NCBI GenBank assembly: GCA_025357635.1
Contig: JANXOV010000042.1
Location: 62,001-126,000 of the forward strand
Source of the DNA: Pseudomonadota bacterium
GTDB lineage: Bacteria; Pseudomonadota; Gammaproteobacteria; Steroidobacterales; Steroidobacteraceae
DNA length: 64,000 bases
Direction: 5' to 3'
Position 1 is the first letter of the stretch. Each line of letters opens with the position of its first letter. This document shows, one piece after another, positions 41,812 through 49,949 of this stretch. The notes under the pieces are model-generated. The model was not told the origin of the DNA, did not search any database, and saw only the letters and a program-made list of their open reading frames with translations. Position numbers and translations under genes: made by a program.

Positions 41812-42171
41812 TTAAAACTCTAAGCCCGCTTCACGTGCAGCTTCGGCGAGTGCCTTGACACGGCCGTGATACATGAAGCCGGAACGGTCGAAAGCAACCT
41901 TGGTGATGCCCTTGGCCTTGGCGCGTTCAGCGATGACACGCCCGACGACCTTGGCCGCTTCGATGTTGCCGGTGGACTTGAGGTCGCCGCGCACATCTTT
42001 TTGAAGTGTCGACGCAGCCACCAGCACCTTGTCGCCACCGGATTCGAAAATCTGCGCATAGATGTGCTGCGGCGTGCGATGCACCGACAAGCGTACAGCG
42101 GCGAGCTCTTTGATCTTGACCCGAGCACGGCGGGCGCGGCGCTGGCGGATGTCCTTCTTGTGCAATTTCAT
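41812..42171 (-). CDS. rplR: 50S ribosomal protein L18
   Basis: A 119-residue 5S-rRNA-binding protein. The basic N-terminus ([19 protein letters not shown]) and the C-terminal [25 protein letters not shown] are typical. Spacing to rpsE is 18 nt. Confidence 0.97.
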   Translation of the reverse strand: MKLHKKDIRQRRARRARVKIKELAAVRLSVHRTPQHIYAQIFESGGDKVLVAASTLQKDVRGDLKSTGNIEAAKVVGRVIAERAKAKGITKVAFDRSGFMYHGRVKALAEAAREAGLEF

Positions 42172-42175
42172 GTGC

Positions 42176-42706
42176 TTACTTCTTCTTCGCTTCTTTCAGC
42201 GAAATCTTCTCATCCGAATACTTCACGCCTTTGCCCTTGTAGGGTTCGGGCGGCCGAAAGCCGCGGATCTCGGAGGCTATCTGGCCGACGCGCTGCCGGT
42301 CCACGCCCTTGACGAGGATTTCAGTCTGCGTCGGCGTCTCGATGGTGATGCCCTCGGGAATCGCGTACACGATGGCGTGCGAAAACCCCAGAGTCAGGTT
42401 CAGGTTCTTCGCCTGCACCGCGGCGCGGTAGCCGACACCCACGAGTTCGAGCTTCTTTTCGTAGCCCTTGCTCACGCCGGTGACCATGTTGGCCAGGTGC
42501 GCGCGTGCGGATCCGGCCAGAGCCTGGGCTCCTTCCGTCGTGCCGGGCTCAACTTCCAGATGCTTGTCCTTCTGGACCACTTTGATGCCGTGCCTGAGCG
42601 CCAGCGTCAGCGAGCCCTTGGCACCTTTGACGGTCACCGCGTCGGCGGCAATCGTGGCGCTCACGCCTTGCGGCAGATCGACCGGTTTTTTTGCAACTCG
42701 AGACAT
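42176..42706 (-). CDS. rplF: 50S ribosomal protein L6
   Basis: A 176-residue protein made of two duplicated L6 folds. [15 protein letters not shown] opens it and the [16 protein letters not shown] segment closes the second domain, which contacts the sarcin-ricin region. Confidence 0.97.
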   Translation of the reverse strand: MSRVAKKPVDLPQGVSATIAADAVTVKGAKGSLTLALRHGIKVVQKDKHLEVEPGTTEGAQALAGSARAHLANMVTGVSKGYEKKLELVGVGYRAAVQAKNLNLTLGFSHAIVYAIPEGITIETPTQTEILVKGVDRQRVGQIASEIRGFRPPEPYKGKGVKYSDEKISLKEAKKK

Positions 42707-42716
42707 GGCTTGACCT

Positions 42717-43112
42717 TTACTGAACTACGAAGAGCACTTCGCCGCCGGTGCCGGCTGCGCGCGCTTGCTTGTCCGTCATCACGCCGTGCGGCGTGGAAAC
42801 GATGGCGACGCCGAGTCCGCCCAACACCTTGGGCAGCTCATCCTTGCCGCGATAGATGCGCAGGCCGGGCCGGCTGACACGCTCGATGCGGTCGATGACG
42901 GGACGGCCGTCGTGGTATTTCAAATCCACCGACACCGTGCTCTTGCCACCCTCGCTTTGCGTCGCGAAACCGGCAATGTAACCTTCGTCCTTGAGCACGC
43001 TGAGGATGGCGAGCTTCAACTTCGAGGCTCCCATGCCAACCGTGGGCTTTCCCGCGGACTGTGCATTGCGGATGCGGGTGAGAAGATCGGCGATTGGATC
43101 GGTCATGCTCAT
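42717..43112 (-). CDS. rpsH: 30S ribosomal protein S8
   Basis: A 131-residue protein with [20 protein letters not shown] at the start and [21 protein letters not shown] near the end. In E. coli S8 represses the spc operon by binding near rplE. Confidence 0.97.
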   Translation of the reverse strand: MSMTDPIADLLTRIRNAQSAGKPTVGMGASKLKLAILSVLKDEGYIAGFATQSEGGKSTVSVDLKYHDGRPVIDRIERVSRPGLRIYRGKDELPKVLGGLGVAIVSTPHGVMTDKQARAAGTGGEVLFVVQ

Positions 43113-43122
43113 AGTGCGCGCC

Positions 43123-43428
43123 TCACCAGCTGGCCTTGGTCAAACCGGGAATCTCGCCGCGATGGGCGGCCTCGCGCAGCTTCGTGCGCGCCAATCCAAA
43201 CTTGCGGTAAACCCCGCGCGGACGTCCCGTGATGGCGCAGCGGCGACGCTGACGGGTCGGGCTGGCATCGCGCGGCAGCTGCTGCAGCTTCGTCTGCGAA
43301 TGCACCCGCACATCGGCGTTGGTTTTCGGATTGCGGATCGTTTCCTTGAGTTCGGCGCGCAAGGCGGCGTACTTTTTCGCAATCTTCACGCGCTTCTTTT
43401 CACGCATGATCATGTTGGTCTTTGCCAT
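43123..43428 (-). CDS. rpsN: 30S ribosomal protein S14, zinc-free form
   Basis: A 101-residue protein. It ends [12 protein letters not shown] and has only one Cys in the core ([19 protein letters not shown]), so it is the long, zinc-independent form usual in proteobacteria. Confidence 0.97.
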   Translation of the reverse strand: MAKTNMIMREKKRVKIAKKYAALRAELKETIRNPKTNADVRVHSQTKLQQLPRDASPTRQRRRCAITGRPRGVYRKFGLARTKLREAAHRGEIPGLTKASW

Positions 43429-43439
43429 TCGTCTCTATC

Positions 43440-43979
43440 CTACTTTCGGAACGGAAAGTTGAAAGCTTCCAACAGCGCACGACCATGTTTGTCGTCCGCC
43501 GCGGTCGTGGAAATGGTGATGTCCATGCCACGGATCTGATCGATTTGATCGTATTGAATCTCGGGAAAAATGATCTGCTCTTTGACGCCGAGGCTGTAGT
43601 TGCCGCGGCCGTCGAAGGAGCGCCCGCTGATGCCGCGAAAATCGCGGATTCGCGGGATGGCGATGCTCACCAGCCGGTCCAGGAATTCGTACATGCGCGC
43701 GCCGCGCAGCGTCACCTTGCAACCGATCGCCTGGCCGTCGCGCACCTTGAAGGTCGCCACGGATTTCTTCGCCTTGGTCACCGCAGGCTTTTGCCCGCTG
43801 ATCTTGGTCAGATCGCCGACAGCGGCATCCATGACCTTCTTGTCGGCCACGGCTTCGCCGACCCCCATGTTGATGGTGATCTTGGTGATCCGCGGGACCT
43901 GCATCGTGTTTGCCAGACCCAGGGACTTCTTGAGTTCGGGGACGATCGTGTCCCGGAATTTCTGTTGTAACCTTGCCAT
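43440..43979 (-). CDS. rplE: 50S ribosomal protein L5
   Basis: A 179-residue 5S-rRNA-binding protein. The Met at 43979 begins [18 protein letters not shown]; further upstream codons in this frame belong to the rplX region and are ignored. The conserved [17 protein letters not shown] segment is present. Confidence 0.97.
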   Translation of the reverse strand: MARLQQKFRDTIVPELKKSLGLANTMQVPRITKITINMGVGEAVADKKVMDAAVGDLTKISGQKPAVTKAKKSVATFKVRDGQAIGCKVTLRGARMYEFLDRLVSIAIPRIRDFRGISGRSFDGRGNYSLGVKEQIIFPEIQYDQIDQIRGMDITISTTAADDKHGRALLEAFNFPFRK

Positions 43980-44001
43980 GATTGATATCACCCGACGCCG
44001 T

Positions 44002-44319
44002 TCAGACGTCCACCACTTCTTTGTTCGATTTGAAAATGCGCACTTTCTTGCCGCTCGCGAGCGTCTTGAAACCCACCCGGCCACCCTTCTTCGTCGCAGG
44101 GTTGAACACCAGCACATTGGAGATGTGCAACGGCGCTTCGCGCTCGACGATGCCGCCCTGAACGCCGGCCTGCGGATTGGGCTTCTGATGCTTCTTGATC
44201 ATGTTCAGGCCCTCCACGCGCAGGCGGTCATCCGCCAGCACTTCGATCACCGCGCCGCGGCGGCCCTTGTTGCGTCCGGTGATGACGATCACCTGGTCGC
44301 CTTTGCGTATCTTGTTCAT
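44002..44319 (-). CDS. rplX: 50S ribosomal protein L24
   Basis: A 105-residue KOW-domain protein: [20 protein letters not shown] is the KOW motif. It initiates 50S assembly near the tunnel exit. Confidence 0.97.
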   Translation of the reverse strand: MNKIRKGDQVIVITGRNKGRRGAVIEVLADDRLRVEGLNMIKKHQKPNPQAGVQGGIVEREAPLHISNVLVFNPATKKGGRVGFKTLASGKKVRIFKSNKEVVDV

Positions 44320-44346
44320 ATTGCAGATTCTCTTTGCCGAACTCTC

Positions 44347-44715
44347 TCAAAGCACTTCAGGAGCCAGGGAAATGATCTTCATGAACTGCGCATTGCGCAG
44401 CTCGCGCGTCACCGGTCCGAAAATACGCGTGCCGATCGGCTCGAGCTTGTTGGTCAGCAGCACGGCTGCGTTCGTGTCGAAGCGGATCAGAGAACCATCC
44501 GCGCGCCGCACGCCGCTGCGGGTGCGCACCACGACGGCGTCGTAGACCTCGCCCTTCTTGACCTTGCCGCGGGGGATCGCGTCTTTGACGCTCACCTTGA
44601 TGACATCGCCGATGGCGGCATAGCGGCGCTTGGAGCCGCCAAGCACCTTGATGCACATCAGCCGCTTGGCGCCGCTGTTGTCGGCCACGTTCAACATACT
44701 TTGTAGCTGGATCAT
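44347..44715 (-). CDS. rplN: 50S ribosomal protein L14
   Basis: A 122-residue protein starting [36 protein letters not shown] at the end is typical. Length equals the family (122-123). Confidence 0.98.
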   Translation of the reverse strand: MIQLQSMLNVADNSGAKRLMCIKVLGGSKRRYAAIGDVIKVSVKDAIPRGKVKKGEVYDAVVVRTRSGVRRADGSLIRFDTNAAVLLTNKLEPIGTRIFGPVTRELRNAQFMKIISLAPEVL

Positions 44716-44724
44716 GGCGTTTCC

Positions 44725-45012
44725 TTATTCGGCCGTCGCACGTTCTACGATGCGCACGAGGGTCCATGACTTGCGGCGAGACATCGGGCGGCAGGGCTTG
44801 ATCGTCACGGTGTCGCCTTCCTTGCTTTCGCCGTTCGCATCGTGGGCCAGAAGCTTGGTCGTGCGGCGGATGAACTTGCCGTACATTTCGTGCTTGACCA
44901 GACGCTCCACGGAGACCGCGATGGTCTTGTGCATCTTCGTGCTGACCACCTTGCCGGTGAGCAGACGCTGTCCGGGAACGGTCTTTTCAGAAGCCTGAGA
45001 TTCGGCGGTCAT
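44725..45012 (-). CDS. rpsQ: 30S ribosomal protein S17
   Basis: A 95-residue OB-fold protein: [34 protein letters not shown] is the recognisable core. Its start codon shares one base with the rpmC stop. Confidence 0.97.
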   Translation of the reverse strand: MTAESQASEKTVPGQRLLTGKVVSTKMHKTIAVSVERLVKHEMYGKFIRRTTKLLAHDANGESKEGDTVTIKPCRPMSRRKSWTLVRIVERATAE

Positions 45013-45266
45013 TACACGGCTCCCTTGCCGGACCGGGAGGTTCCGGCCGTTGTTTTCGCTTGTTTTGAAGGCACTGCAACCGGCCGGGCGGCGACGAGCG
45101 CAGTCTTTACGCGCGCAATGTTCTTGCGCACCTTCGCAAACTGATCGGGCTTCGCGGCCTGACCGGTCGCCCGCGCCATGCGCAAGTTGAACTGTTCACG
45201 GCGCAGCTTGAGCAGATCCTCGTTGAGCGCCGCGGCGTTTTTTGCCCGCAAGTCTTTACCCTTCAT
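45012..45266 (-). CDS. rpmC: 50S ribosomal protein L29
   Basis: An 84-residue two-helix protein ([31 protein letters not shown]). It is longer than the usual 63 residues because of a C-terminal Lys/Ala/Gly tail of about 20 residues. The start shares one base with the rplP stop. Confidence 0.95.
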   Translation of the reverse strand: MKGKDLRAKNAAALNEDLLKLRREQFNLRMARATGQAAKPDQFAKVRKNIARVKTALVAARPVAVPSKQAKTTAGTSRSGKGAV

Positions 45267-45679
45267 CAGCGCACCTGTCGCTTAACAAATGCCGTGGAAA
45301 CCGACAGCTTGGCAGCCGCCAGACGGAAGGCTTCGCGCGCGATAGTCTCGCTGATGCCTTCCATTTCGAACAAAACCTTGCCGGGCAACACTTTGGCGAT
45401 CCAGTATTCCACGTTGCCCTTGCCGCTGCCCATGCGAACTTCGAGCGGCTTCTGGGTGATCGGCACGTCGGGGAACACGCGGATCCAGATTCGTCCGCCG
45501 CGCTTCACGTAACGGGAAATCGCGCGGCGGGCCGCCTCGATCTCGCGCGCCGTCATGCGGCAGCGATCCGTGGCCTTGAGGCCGAACTCGCCGAACGCCA
45601 CGGAATTGCCGCGCTGCGCGCTGCCGCCCAGACGCCCTTTGAACTGTTTGCGGAACTTGGTCCGCTTCGGTTGCATCAT
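45266..45679 (-). CDS. rplP: 50S ribosomal protein L16
   Basis: A 137-residue protein, starting [16 protein letters not shown] where most relatives have MLQPKRTK. It lies near the A-site tRNA and 5S region. [22 protein letters not shown] is the conserved core. Confidence 0.98.
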   Translation of the reverse strand: MMQPKRTKFRKQFKGRLGGSAQRGNSVAFGEFGLKATDRCRMTAREIEAARRAISRYVKRGGRIWIRVFPDVPITQKPLEVRMGSGKGNVEYWIAKVLPGKVLFEMEGISETIAREAFRLAAAKLSVSTAFVKRQVR

Positions 45680-45694
45680 GTTCGCTTACCCGTA

Positions 45695-46420
45695 TCAACC
45701 GGCCGCTGGGGCAGGAGCTGGCGCGGCGGCTTCGGGAGCCTTCGCGGCTTCGGCTTCGGCGTCCGTCATGCCCAAATCAGGCTGATCAAACACTTCGCCC
45801 TTGAAAATCCAGACCTTGATGCCGATGACGCCGTAGGTGGTCTGCGCTTCGGCCAGACCGTAATCGATGTCCGCGCGGAACGTGTGCAGTGGCACGCGGC
45901 CTTCGCGATTGGTCTCGGTGCGCGCGATTTCCGATCCGTTCAAGCGGCCGGAGATGCGCACCTTGATGCCCAGAGCGCCTGAACGCATCGTGTTGGTCAC
46001 GGCGCGCTTCATCGCGCGGCGGAACATCACACGCTTCTCGAGTTGCTGGCCAATGCCTTCCGCCACGAGCTGCGCATCCAGCTCCGGCTTGCGAATTTCG
46101 GCGATGTTGATGCGCACGTCCTGCATGGTCATGCCCAGCATCTTGGCAACCTGGTTGCGCAGTTTTTCGATGTCCTCGCCCTTCTTGCCGATCACGATGC
46201 CCGGACGGGCCGTGTGGATCGTGATGTTGGCGCGGCGCGCAGCGCGCTCGATGTGAATGCGGCTCACCGAGGCGTCGGCGAGCTTCTTTTTCAGCAGCGT
46301 TCGCACCAGATGATCGGCATGTATGTTCGCGGCGAAGTTCTTCGTGTGGGCGTACCACTTCGAGGACCACTCGCGCGTAATGCCGAGGCGGATGCCTATC
46401 GGATTAACTTTTTGACCCAT
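45695..46420 (-). CDS. rpsC: 30S ribosomal protein S3
   Basis: A 241-residue protein with the KH domain ([21 protein letters not shown]) and C-terminal S3 domain. The tail from about residue 222 is Ala/Pro/Glu-rich and probably disordered. It forms part of the mRNA entry helicase. Confidence 0.98.
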   Translation of the reverse strand: MGQKVNPIGIRLGITREWSSKWYAHTKNFAANIHADHLVRTLLKKKLADASVSRIHIERAARRANITIHTARPGIVIGKKGEDIEKLRNQVAKMLGMTMQDVRINIAEIRKPELDAQLVAEGIGQQLEKRVMFRRAMKRAVTNTMRSGALGIKVRISGRLNGSEIARTETNREGRVPLHTFRADIDYGLAEAQTTYGVIGIKVWIFKGEVFDQPDLGMTDAEAEAAKAPEAAAPAPAPAAG

Positions 46421-46426
46421 TAGCTG

Positions 46427-46765
46427 TCAGCCTTTGCCGTCGGACACTTGAACCAGGATATGACTGTTGCGCTTGGCGATGCGCACGCCGCGCCCCTTGG
46501 CGCGCGCTTGAAAGCGCTTGAGCATCGGCGCCGCATCGACTTCGATCCGCGTCACTTTGAGCTCATCGACATCGGCGTTGAAATTGTTGTAGGCGTTCGC
46601 GATGGCTGAATCCAACACTTTCAAAACGATGCGCGCGCCTTTTTGCGGCATGAACTTCAAGGTGTTCACCGCAAGCGTAGCGGACTTGCCGCGGATCACG
46701 TCGACAACCAGGCGGCATTTCTGCGGGGAAATGCGCGCATACCTTAATATGGCTTTGGTCTGCAT
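46427..46765 (-). CDS. rplV: 50S ribosomal protein L22
   Basis: A 112-residue protein whose hairpin loop (APMLKRFQARAKGRGVRIAKR) lines the exit tunnel, the classic macrolide-resistance site. Two nt separate it from rpsS. Confidence 0.97.
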   Translation of the reverse strand: MQTKAILRYARISPQKCRLVVDVIRGKSATLAVNTLKFMPQKGARIVLKVLDSAIANAYNNFNADVDELKVTRIEVDAAPMLKRFQARAKGRGVRIAKRNSHILVQVSDGKG

Positions 46766-46767
46766 GC

Positions 46768-47049
46768 TTACTCCGAGGACGACACTTTCTTATCGCCCGA
46801 ATGCGCCTTGAAGGTGCGCGTCGGAGCAAACTCGCCCAGCTTGTGGCCGACCATGTTTTCAGACACGAGCACCGGCACGTGCAGACGTCCGTTGTGCACG
46901 GCGATGGTCAGACCCACCATGTCGGGGATCACCATGGAGCGACGCGACCAGGTTTTGATGGGACGCCGGTCGTTCTTCTGACTGGCAACCGCCACTTTCT
47001 TGGCAAGGTGCAAATCCACAAACGGGCCTTTCTTTAAGGAACGGGGCAC
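46768..47049 (-). CDS. rpsS: 30S ribosomal protein S19
   Basis: A 93-residue head protein: [19 protein letters not shown] at the start and [21 protein letters not shown] near the end. Contacts S13. Confidence 0.98.
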   Translation of the reverse strand: MPRSLKKGPFVDLHLAKKVAVASQKNDRRPIKTWSRRSMVIPDMVGLTIAVHNGRLHVPVLVSENMVGHKLGEFAPTRTFKAHSGDKKVSSSE

Positions 47050-47065
47050 TTACGCTACTCCTGCA

Positions 47066-47893
47066 CTATTTCTTGCGGCGCTGGACGATCATGCCGTCCG
47101 TGCGCTTGTTGCGACGAGTCTTCTTGCCCTTGGTCTGCAAGCCCCAAGGACTGACCGGATGCGGGTTGCCCTGCCCGGATTTGCCTTCACCACCACCGTG
47201 CGGGTGATCCACTGGATTCATCACCACGCCGCGCACCGTCGGACGCACGCCCAGCCAGCGCACCGCGCCGGCCTTGCCGAAGACACGCAGGTTGTGCTCG
47301 TCATTGCCGACCTCGCCGATGGTTGCGCGGCAGTCGACGTGAATCTTGCGCATTTCACCGGACTTCAGGCGAACCGTGCCGTACATGCCTTCACGCGCGG
47401 CAAACTGCGCGGAACCGCCGGCGCTGCGCACCAGCTGGCCGCCGCGGCCGACTTTCAACTCGATGTTGTGAATGGTGCTGCCGACCGGGATGTGCCGCAG
47501 CGGCATCGCATTGCCCGGCTTGATCGGCGCATCGGAGCCGGAGCGGATTTCATCACCGGCCTTCACGCCCTTGGGCGCCAGGATGTAGCGGCGCTCGCCG
47601 TCCTTGTAGAGCACCAGCGCCAGATGCGCGGTGCGGTTCGGATCGTATTCCAGGCGCTCCACAACGCCCGGCACGCCATCCTTGTCACGCTTGAAGTCGA
47701 TGATGCGATAGCGCTGCTTGTGCCCACCGCCGATATGACGGGTGGTCTGCCGGCCGAAATTGTTGCGCGCACCGGTGCGGTTCTTCTTCTCGGTCAGTGA
47801 AGCCAGCGGTCCGCCCTTATGCAGATGCGAGCGATCGATCTTGACAACGAAGCGCGTGCCCGGCGAGGTCGGCTTCATTTTGATGAGTGCCAT
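47066..47893 (-). CDS. rplB: 50S ribosomal protein L2
   Basis: A 275-residue protein needed for subunit joining and peptidyl transfer. The conserved [17 protein letters not shown] loop contains the His implicated in activity. Size agrees with E. coli L2 (273). Confidence 0.98.
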   Translation of the reverse strand: MALIKMKPTSPGTRFVVKIDRSHLHKGGPLASLTEKKNRTGARNNFGRQTTRHIGGGHKQRYRIIDFKRDKDGVPGVVERLEYDPNRTAHLALVLYKDGERRYILAPKGVKAGDEIRSGSDAPIKPGNAMPLRHIPVGSTIHNIELKVGRGGQLVRSAGGSAQFAAREGMYGTVRLKSGEMRKIHVDCRATIGEVGNDEHNLRVFGKAGAVRWLGVRPTVRGVVMNPVDHPHGGGEGKSGQGNPHPVSPWGLQTKGKKTRRNKRTDGMIVQRRKK

Positions 47894-47903
47894 GTGCCTG
47901 TCC

Positions 47904-48203
47904 TTACTTCGCGGTGCCAGTAAAGTCGATGCTCTGCCCGGCGACGAGACGCACGTATGCCTTCTTGAAGCCTGTCCGCTTGCCCGGCAAATTCTTGAAG
48001 CGGCGGGTCTTGCCCGGGCGGTTCAACAGATTCACGTTCATCACCTTGACCTCAAACATCATTTCCACCGCGGCCTTGACGTCGGATTTGGTCGCGTCGT
48101 CGATGACGCGGAAGACGTATTGGTTGGCCTTCTCAGCCACCGTCGCGCTCTTTTCCGATACGTGCGGCTGAATCAGCACGTTGATCAACCGTTCCTTATT
48201 CAT
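47904..48203 (-). CDS. rplW: 50S ribosomal protein L23
   Basis: A 99-residue tunnel-exit protein, docking site for trigger factor and SRP. The Met at 48203 ([19 protein letters not shown]) is chosen over the one 12 nt upstream because it matches the family start and limits overlap with rplD to 8 nt. Confidence 0.96.
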   Translation of the reverse strand: MNKERLINVLIQPHVSEKSATVAEKANQYVFRVIDDATKSDVKAAVEMMFEVKVMNVNLLNRPGKTRRFKNLPGKRTGFKKAYVRLVAGQSIDFTGTAK

Positions 48204-48819
48204 GAGTTGCCCCAAGACGTTGTTCCAGTAACTTGAGGGCGCCGACGGTTGCGATGACCTTGTCGTGCTTGATCAGGCTCAAAGGATCCAGCGAAGACAC
48301 CGCCATCACCTCGACGTGCGGCAGATTTCGCGCCGCCAGAAAAAGCTTTTCTTCAAAGGCCTCGACCAGAATCAGGGCCTTGCTCAGACCCAACTCGGCG
48401 AGCTTGCTCACCAGCATCCGGGTCTTGGGCGCGGCGAGTTCGATGGACTGCACCGCCACCAGGCGGCCCTGGCGAACCAGTTCCGACACCATGGACTGCA
48501 TCGCGGCCCGATACATTTTGCGGTTCACTTTCTGCGAGAAGTCGCGCGGCTTGGCAGCGAATGCGCGGCCGCCGCCGACCCAGATCGGGCTGCGGATGGA
48601 ACCCGAACGCGCCTGGCCCGTGCCCTTCTGGCTCCACGGCTTCTTGCCGCCGCCGCGAACTTCGGCGCGCGTTTTCTGCGCCTTCGTTCCAGAACGGCCG
48701 GCCGCCATATAGGCCGTCACGACCTGATGGACCAGCGCTTCATTGTATGCACGGCCGAATGATTCATCTGAGAGCTGGATATCGCTCGCAGGCTGCGCAT
48801 TTTTTAACTCGAGCTTCAT
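48196..48819 (-). CDS. rplD: 50S ribosomal protein L4
   Basis: A 207-residue protein from the Met at 48819 ([13 protein letters not shown]). An AAGAG ribosome-binding sequence is better placed for this Met than for the one 9 nt upstream. The extended tunnel loop ([20 protein letters not shown]) is clear. In E. coli L4 represses the S10 operon through its leader. Confidence 0.97.
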   Translation of the reverse strand: MKLELKNAQPASDIQLSDESFGRAYNEALVHQVVTAYMAAGRSGTKAQKTRAEVRGGGKKPWSQKGTGQARSGSIRSPIWVGGGRAFAAKPRDFSQKVNRKMYRAAMQSMVSELVRQGRLVAVQSIELAAPKTRMLVSKLAELGLSKALILVEAFEEKLFLAARNLPHVEVMAVSSLDPLSLIKHDKVIATVGALKLLEQRLGATHE

Positions 48820-48851
48820 GGACGTCATCTCTTAAAAGTTAGACCGCAGCG

Positions 48852-49598
48852 TTACTTCTTGTCGGACTTGGACGCGCTGGGCTTGCCCGCGGCGGCGCCC
48901 GGCTTACCCGGTGCGGCGGCGACCTTGTTTGGCATCAGCTTGTTGCGGCGCATCTGGCCCTTGGCCTTGACCGACGGACGCACCACGACCCGGCCGCCTT
49001 CCGCGCCCGGCACCGCGCCGGAGATCAGCAGCAGGTTGCGCGGCAGATCGACCAGGACGATTTTTAGATTTTCGATGGTGCGAACATCGACGCCCATGTG
49101 GCCCGACATGCGCTTGCCCTTGAACACACGGCCCGGCGTCTGCCGCTGACCGATGGAACCAGGAGAACGGTGCGAGACCGAATTACCGTGCGTCTTGCGG
49201 CCGCCTTTGAAATTGTGCCGCTTCATGGTGCCGGCAAAGCCCTTGCCCACCGTCGTACCGGTGACATCGACCACTTGCCCGGCGCTGAAGATGTCGACTC
49301 TTAATTCGGCGCCCGTCGCGAGGTTCTCGCCTTCGCCCTTGGCCAGCCGGAATTCACCCGAGGTGGAGCCGGCCGCAACATTCGCTTTTGCGAAATGACC
49401 CGCCTGGGCCTTTGTGACACGCGATGCGCGACGCGACCCTACCGTGATCTGCACAGCCGAGTACCCGTCCGTCTTATCGGTTTTGATTTGCGCTACCCGA
49501 TTGGGTAACGCTTCGATGACCGTTACGGGAACGGCAACGCCGGCGTCATTGAAAACGCGGGTCATGCCGCATTTGCGGCCAACCAGACCAATTGTCAT
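48852..49598 (-). CDS. rplC: 50S ribosomal protein L3
   Basis: A 248-residue protein. [16 protein letters not shown] opens the frame, and the loop [20 protein letters not shown] carries the Gln usually methylated by PrmB. A Lys/Ala/Gly tail extends the C-terminus. This is the first gene of the cluster here; GAGG lies 8 nt upstream of the ATG. No rpsJ precedes it. Confidence 0.97.
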   Translation of the reverse strand: MTIGLVGRKCGMTRVFNDAGVAVPVTVIEALPNRVAQIKTDKTDGYSAVQITVGSRRASRVTKAQAGHFAKANVAAGSTSGEFRLAKGEGENLATGAELRVDIFSAGQVVDVTGTTVGKGFAGTMKRHNFKGGRKTHGNSVSHRSPGSIGQRQTPGRVFKGKRMSGHMGVDVRTIENLKIVLVDLPRNLLLISGAVPGAEGGRVVVRPSVKAKGQMRRNKLMPNKVAAAPGKPGAAAGKPSASKSDKK

Positions 49599-49743
49599 TC
49601 CTCTATCCTCACACCGCGAAAGCTTCGATTGGCCCTCGCTGTCGTTACACCAGCCGGCGGTCTGGACACCGCGACCCCAGCACCCTTGAAGCGGATGACT
49701 GGCGTCGGCGCCCACGCGTTCCGACCTGAAAAATGGAGCGCGG

Positions 49744-49771
49744 AGTATACGCGAGAGTTGGGTCAGGTCAA
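49744..49771 (-). promoter_or_regulatory. Promoter of the rplC ribosomal operon
   Basis: On the minus strand TTGACC (49771-49766) and TATACT (49749-49744) are separated by 16 nt, a strong sigma-70 arrangement. Transcription would begin near 49737 and give a leader of about 140 nt before rplC. The leader contains short hairpins such as GCGGT-GTCCAG-ACCGC; whether it responds to L4 is unknown. Confidence 0.75.
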
Positions 49772-49850
49772 ATCCGAAACGTCAGCGGGGCGGGAGCCGG
49801 CGACGGAGCCGGTACGCATATTGCGACGCAGCATCCCTGGATGTCTGTTC

Positions 49851-49879
49851 TTGACGATTTGTAAATCTTTCGTTATACC
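49851..49879 (+). promoter_or_regulatory. Promoter of the TonB receptor/aga operon
   Basis: TTGACG (49851-49856), 17 nt, TATACC (49874-49879): a near-consensus sigma-70 promoter. The predicted start is near 49886, and AAGGGG precedes the GTG start of the receptor gene. The -10 element overlaps the inverted repeat described next, as expected for repression. Confidence 0.75.
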
Positions 49880-49925
49880 TTGATTTGTCTTTATTCTCGT
49901 TCAAAAAACTGCTAAACGAAAGATT
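49864..49925. promoter_or_regulatory. Candidate AgaR/DeoR-type operator
   Basis: AATCTTTCGTT (49864-49874) and its exact complement AACGAAAGATT (49915-49925) flank the start region, 40 nt apart. Between them TCTTTATTCTCGTT repeats a similar pattern. Known AgaR and related DeoR-family operators contain repeated CTTTC/TTTCGTTT elements, and a DeoR-family regulator gene lies at the end of this operon. Assignment is by motif and context. Confidence 0.6.
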
Positions 49926-49949
49926 CAGCGATCCAAGGGGACTTAAATC

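Noticed and set aside
49599-49949. Short plus-strand frames upstream of rplC as a candidate rpsJ or leader peptide
   Set aside because: None resembles S10, they lie on the wrong strand for the operon, and lack start signals.
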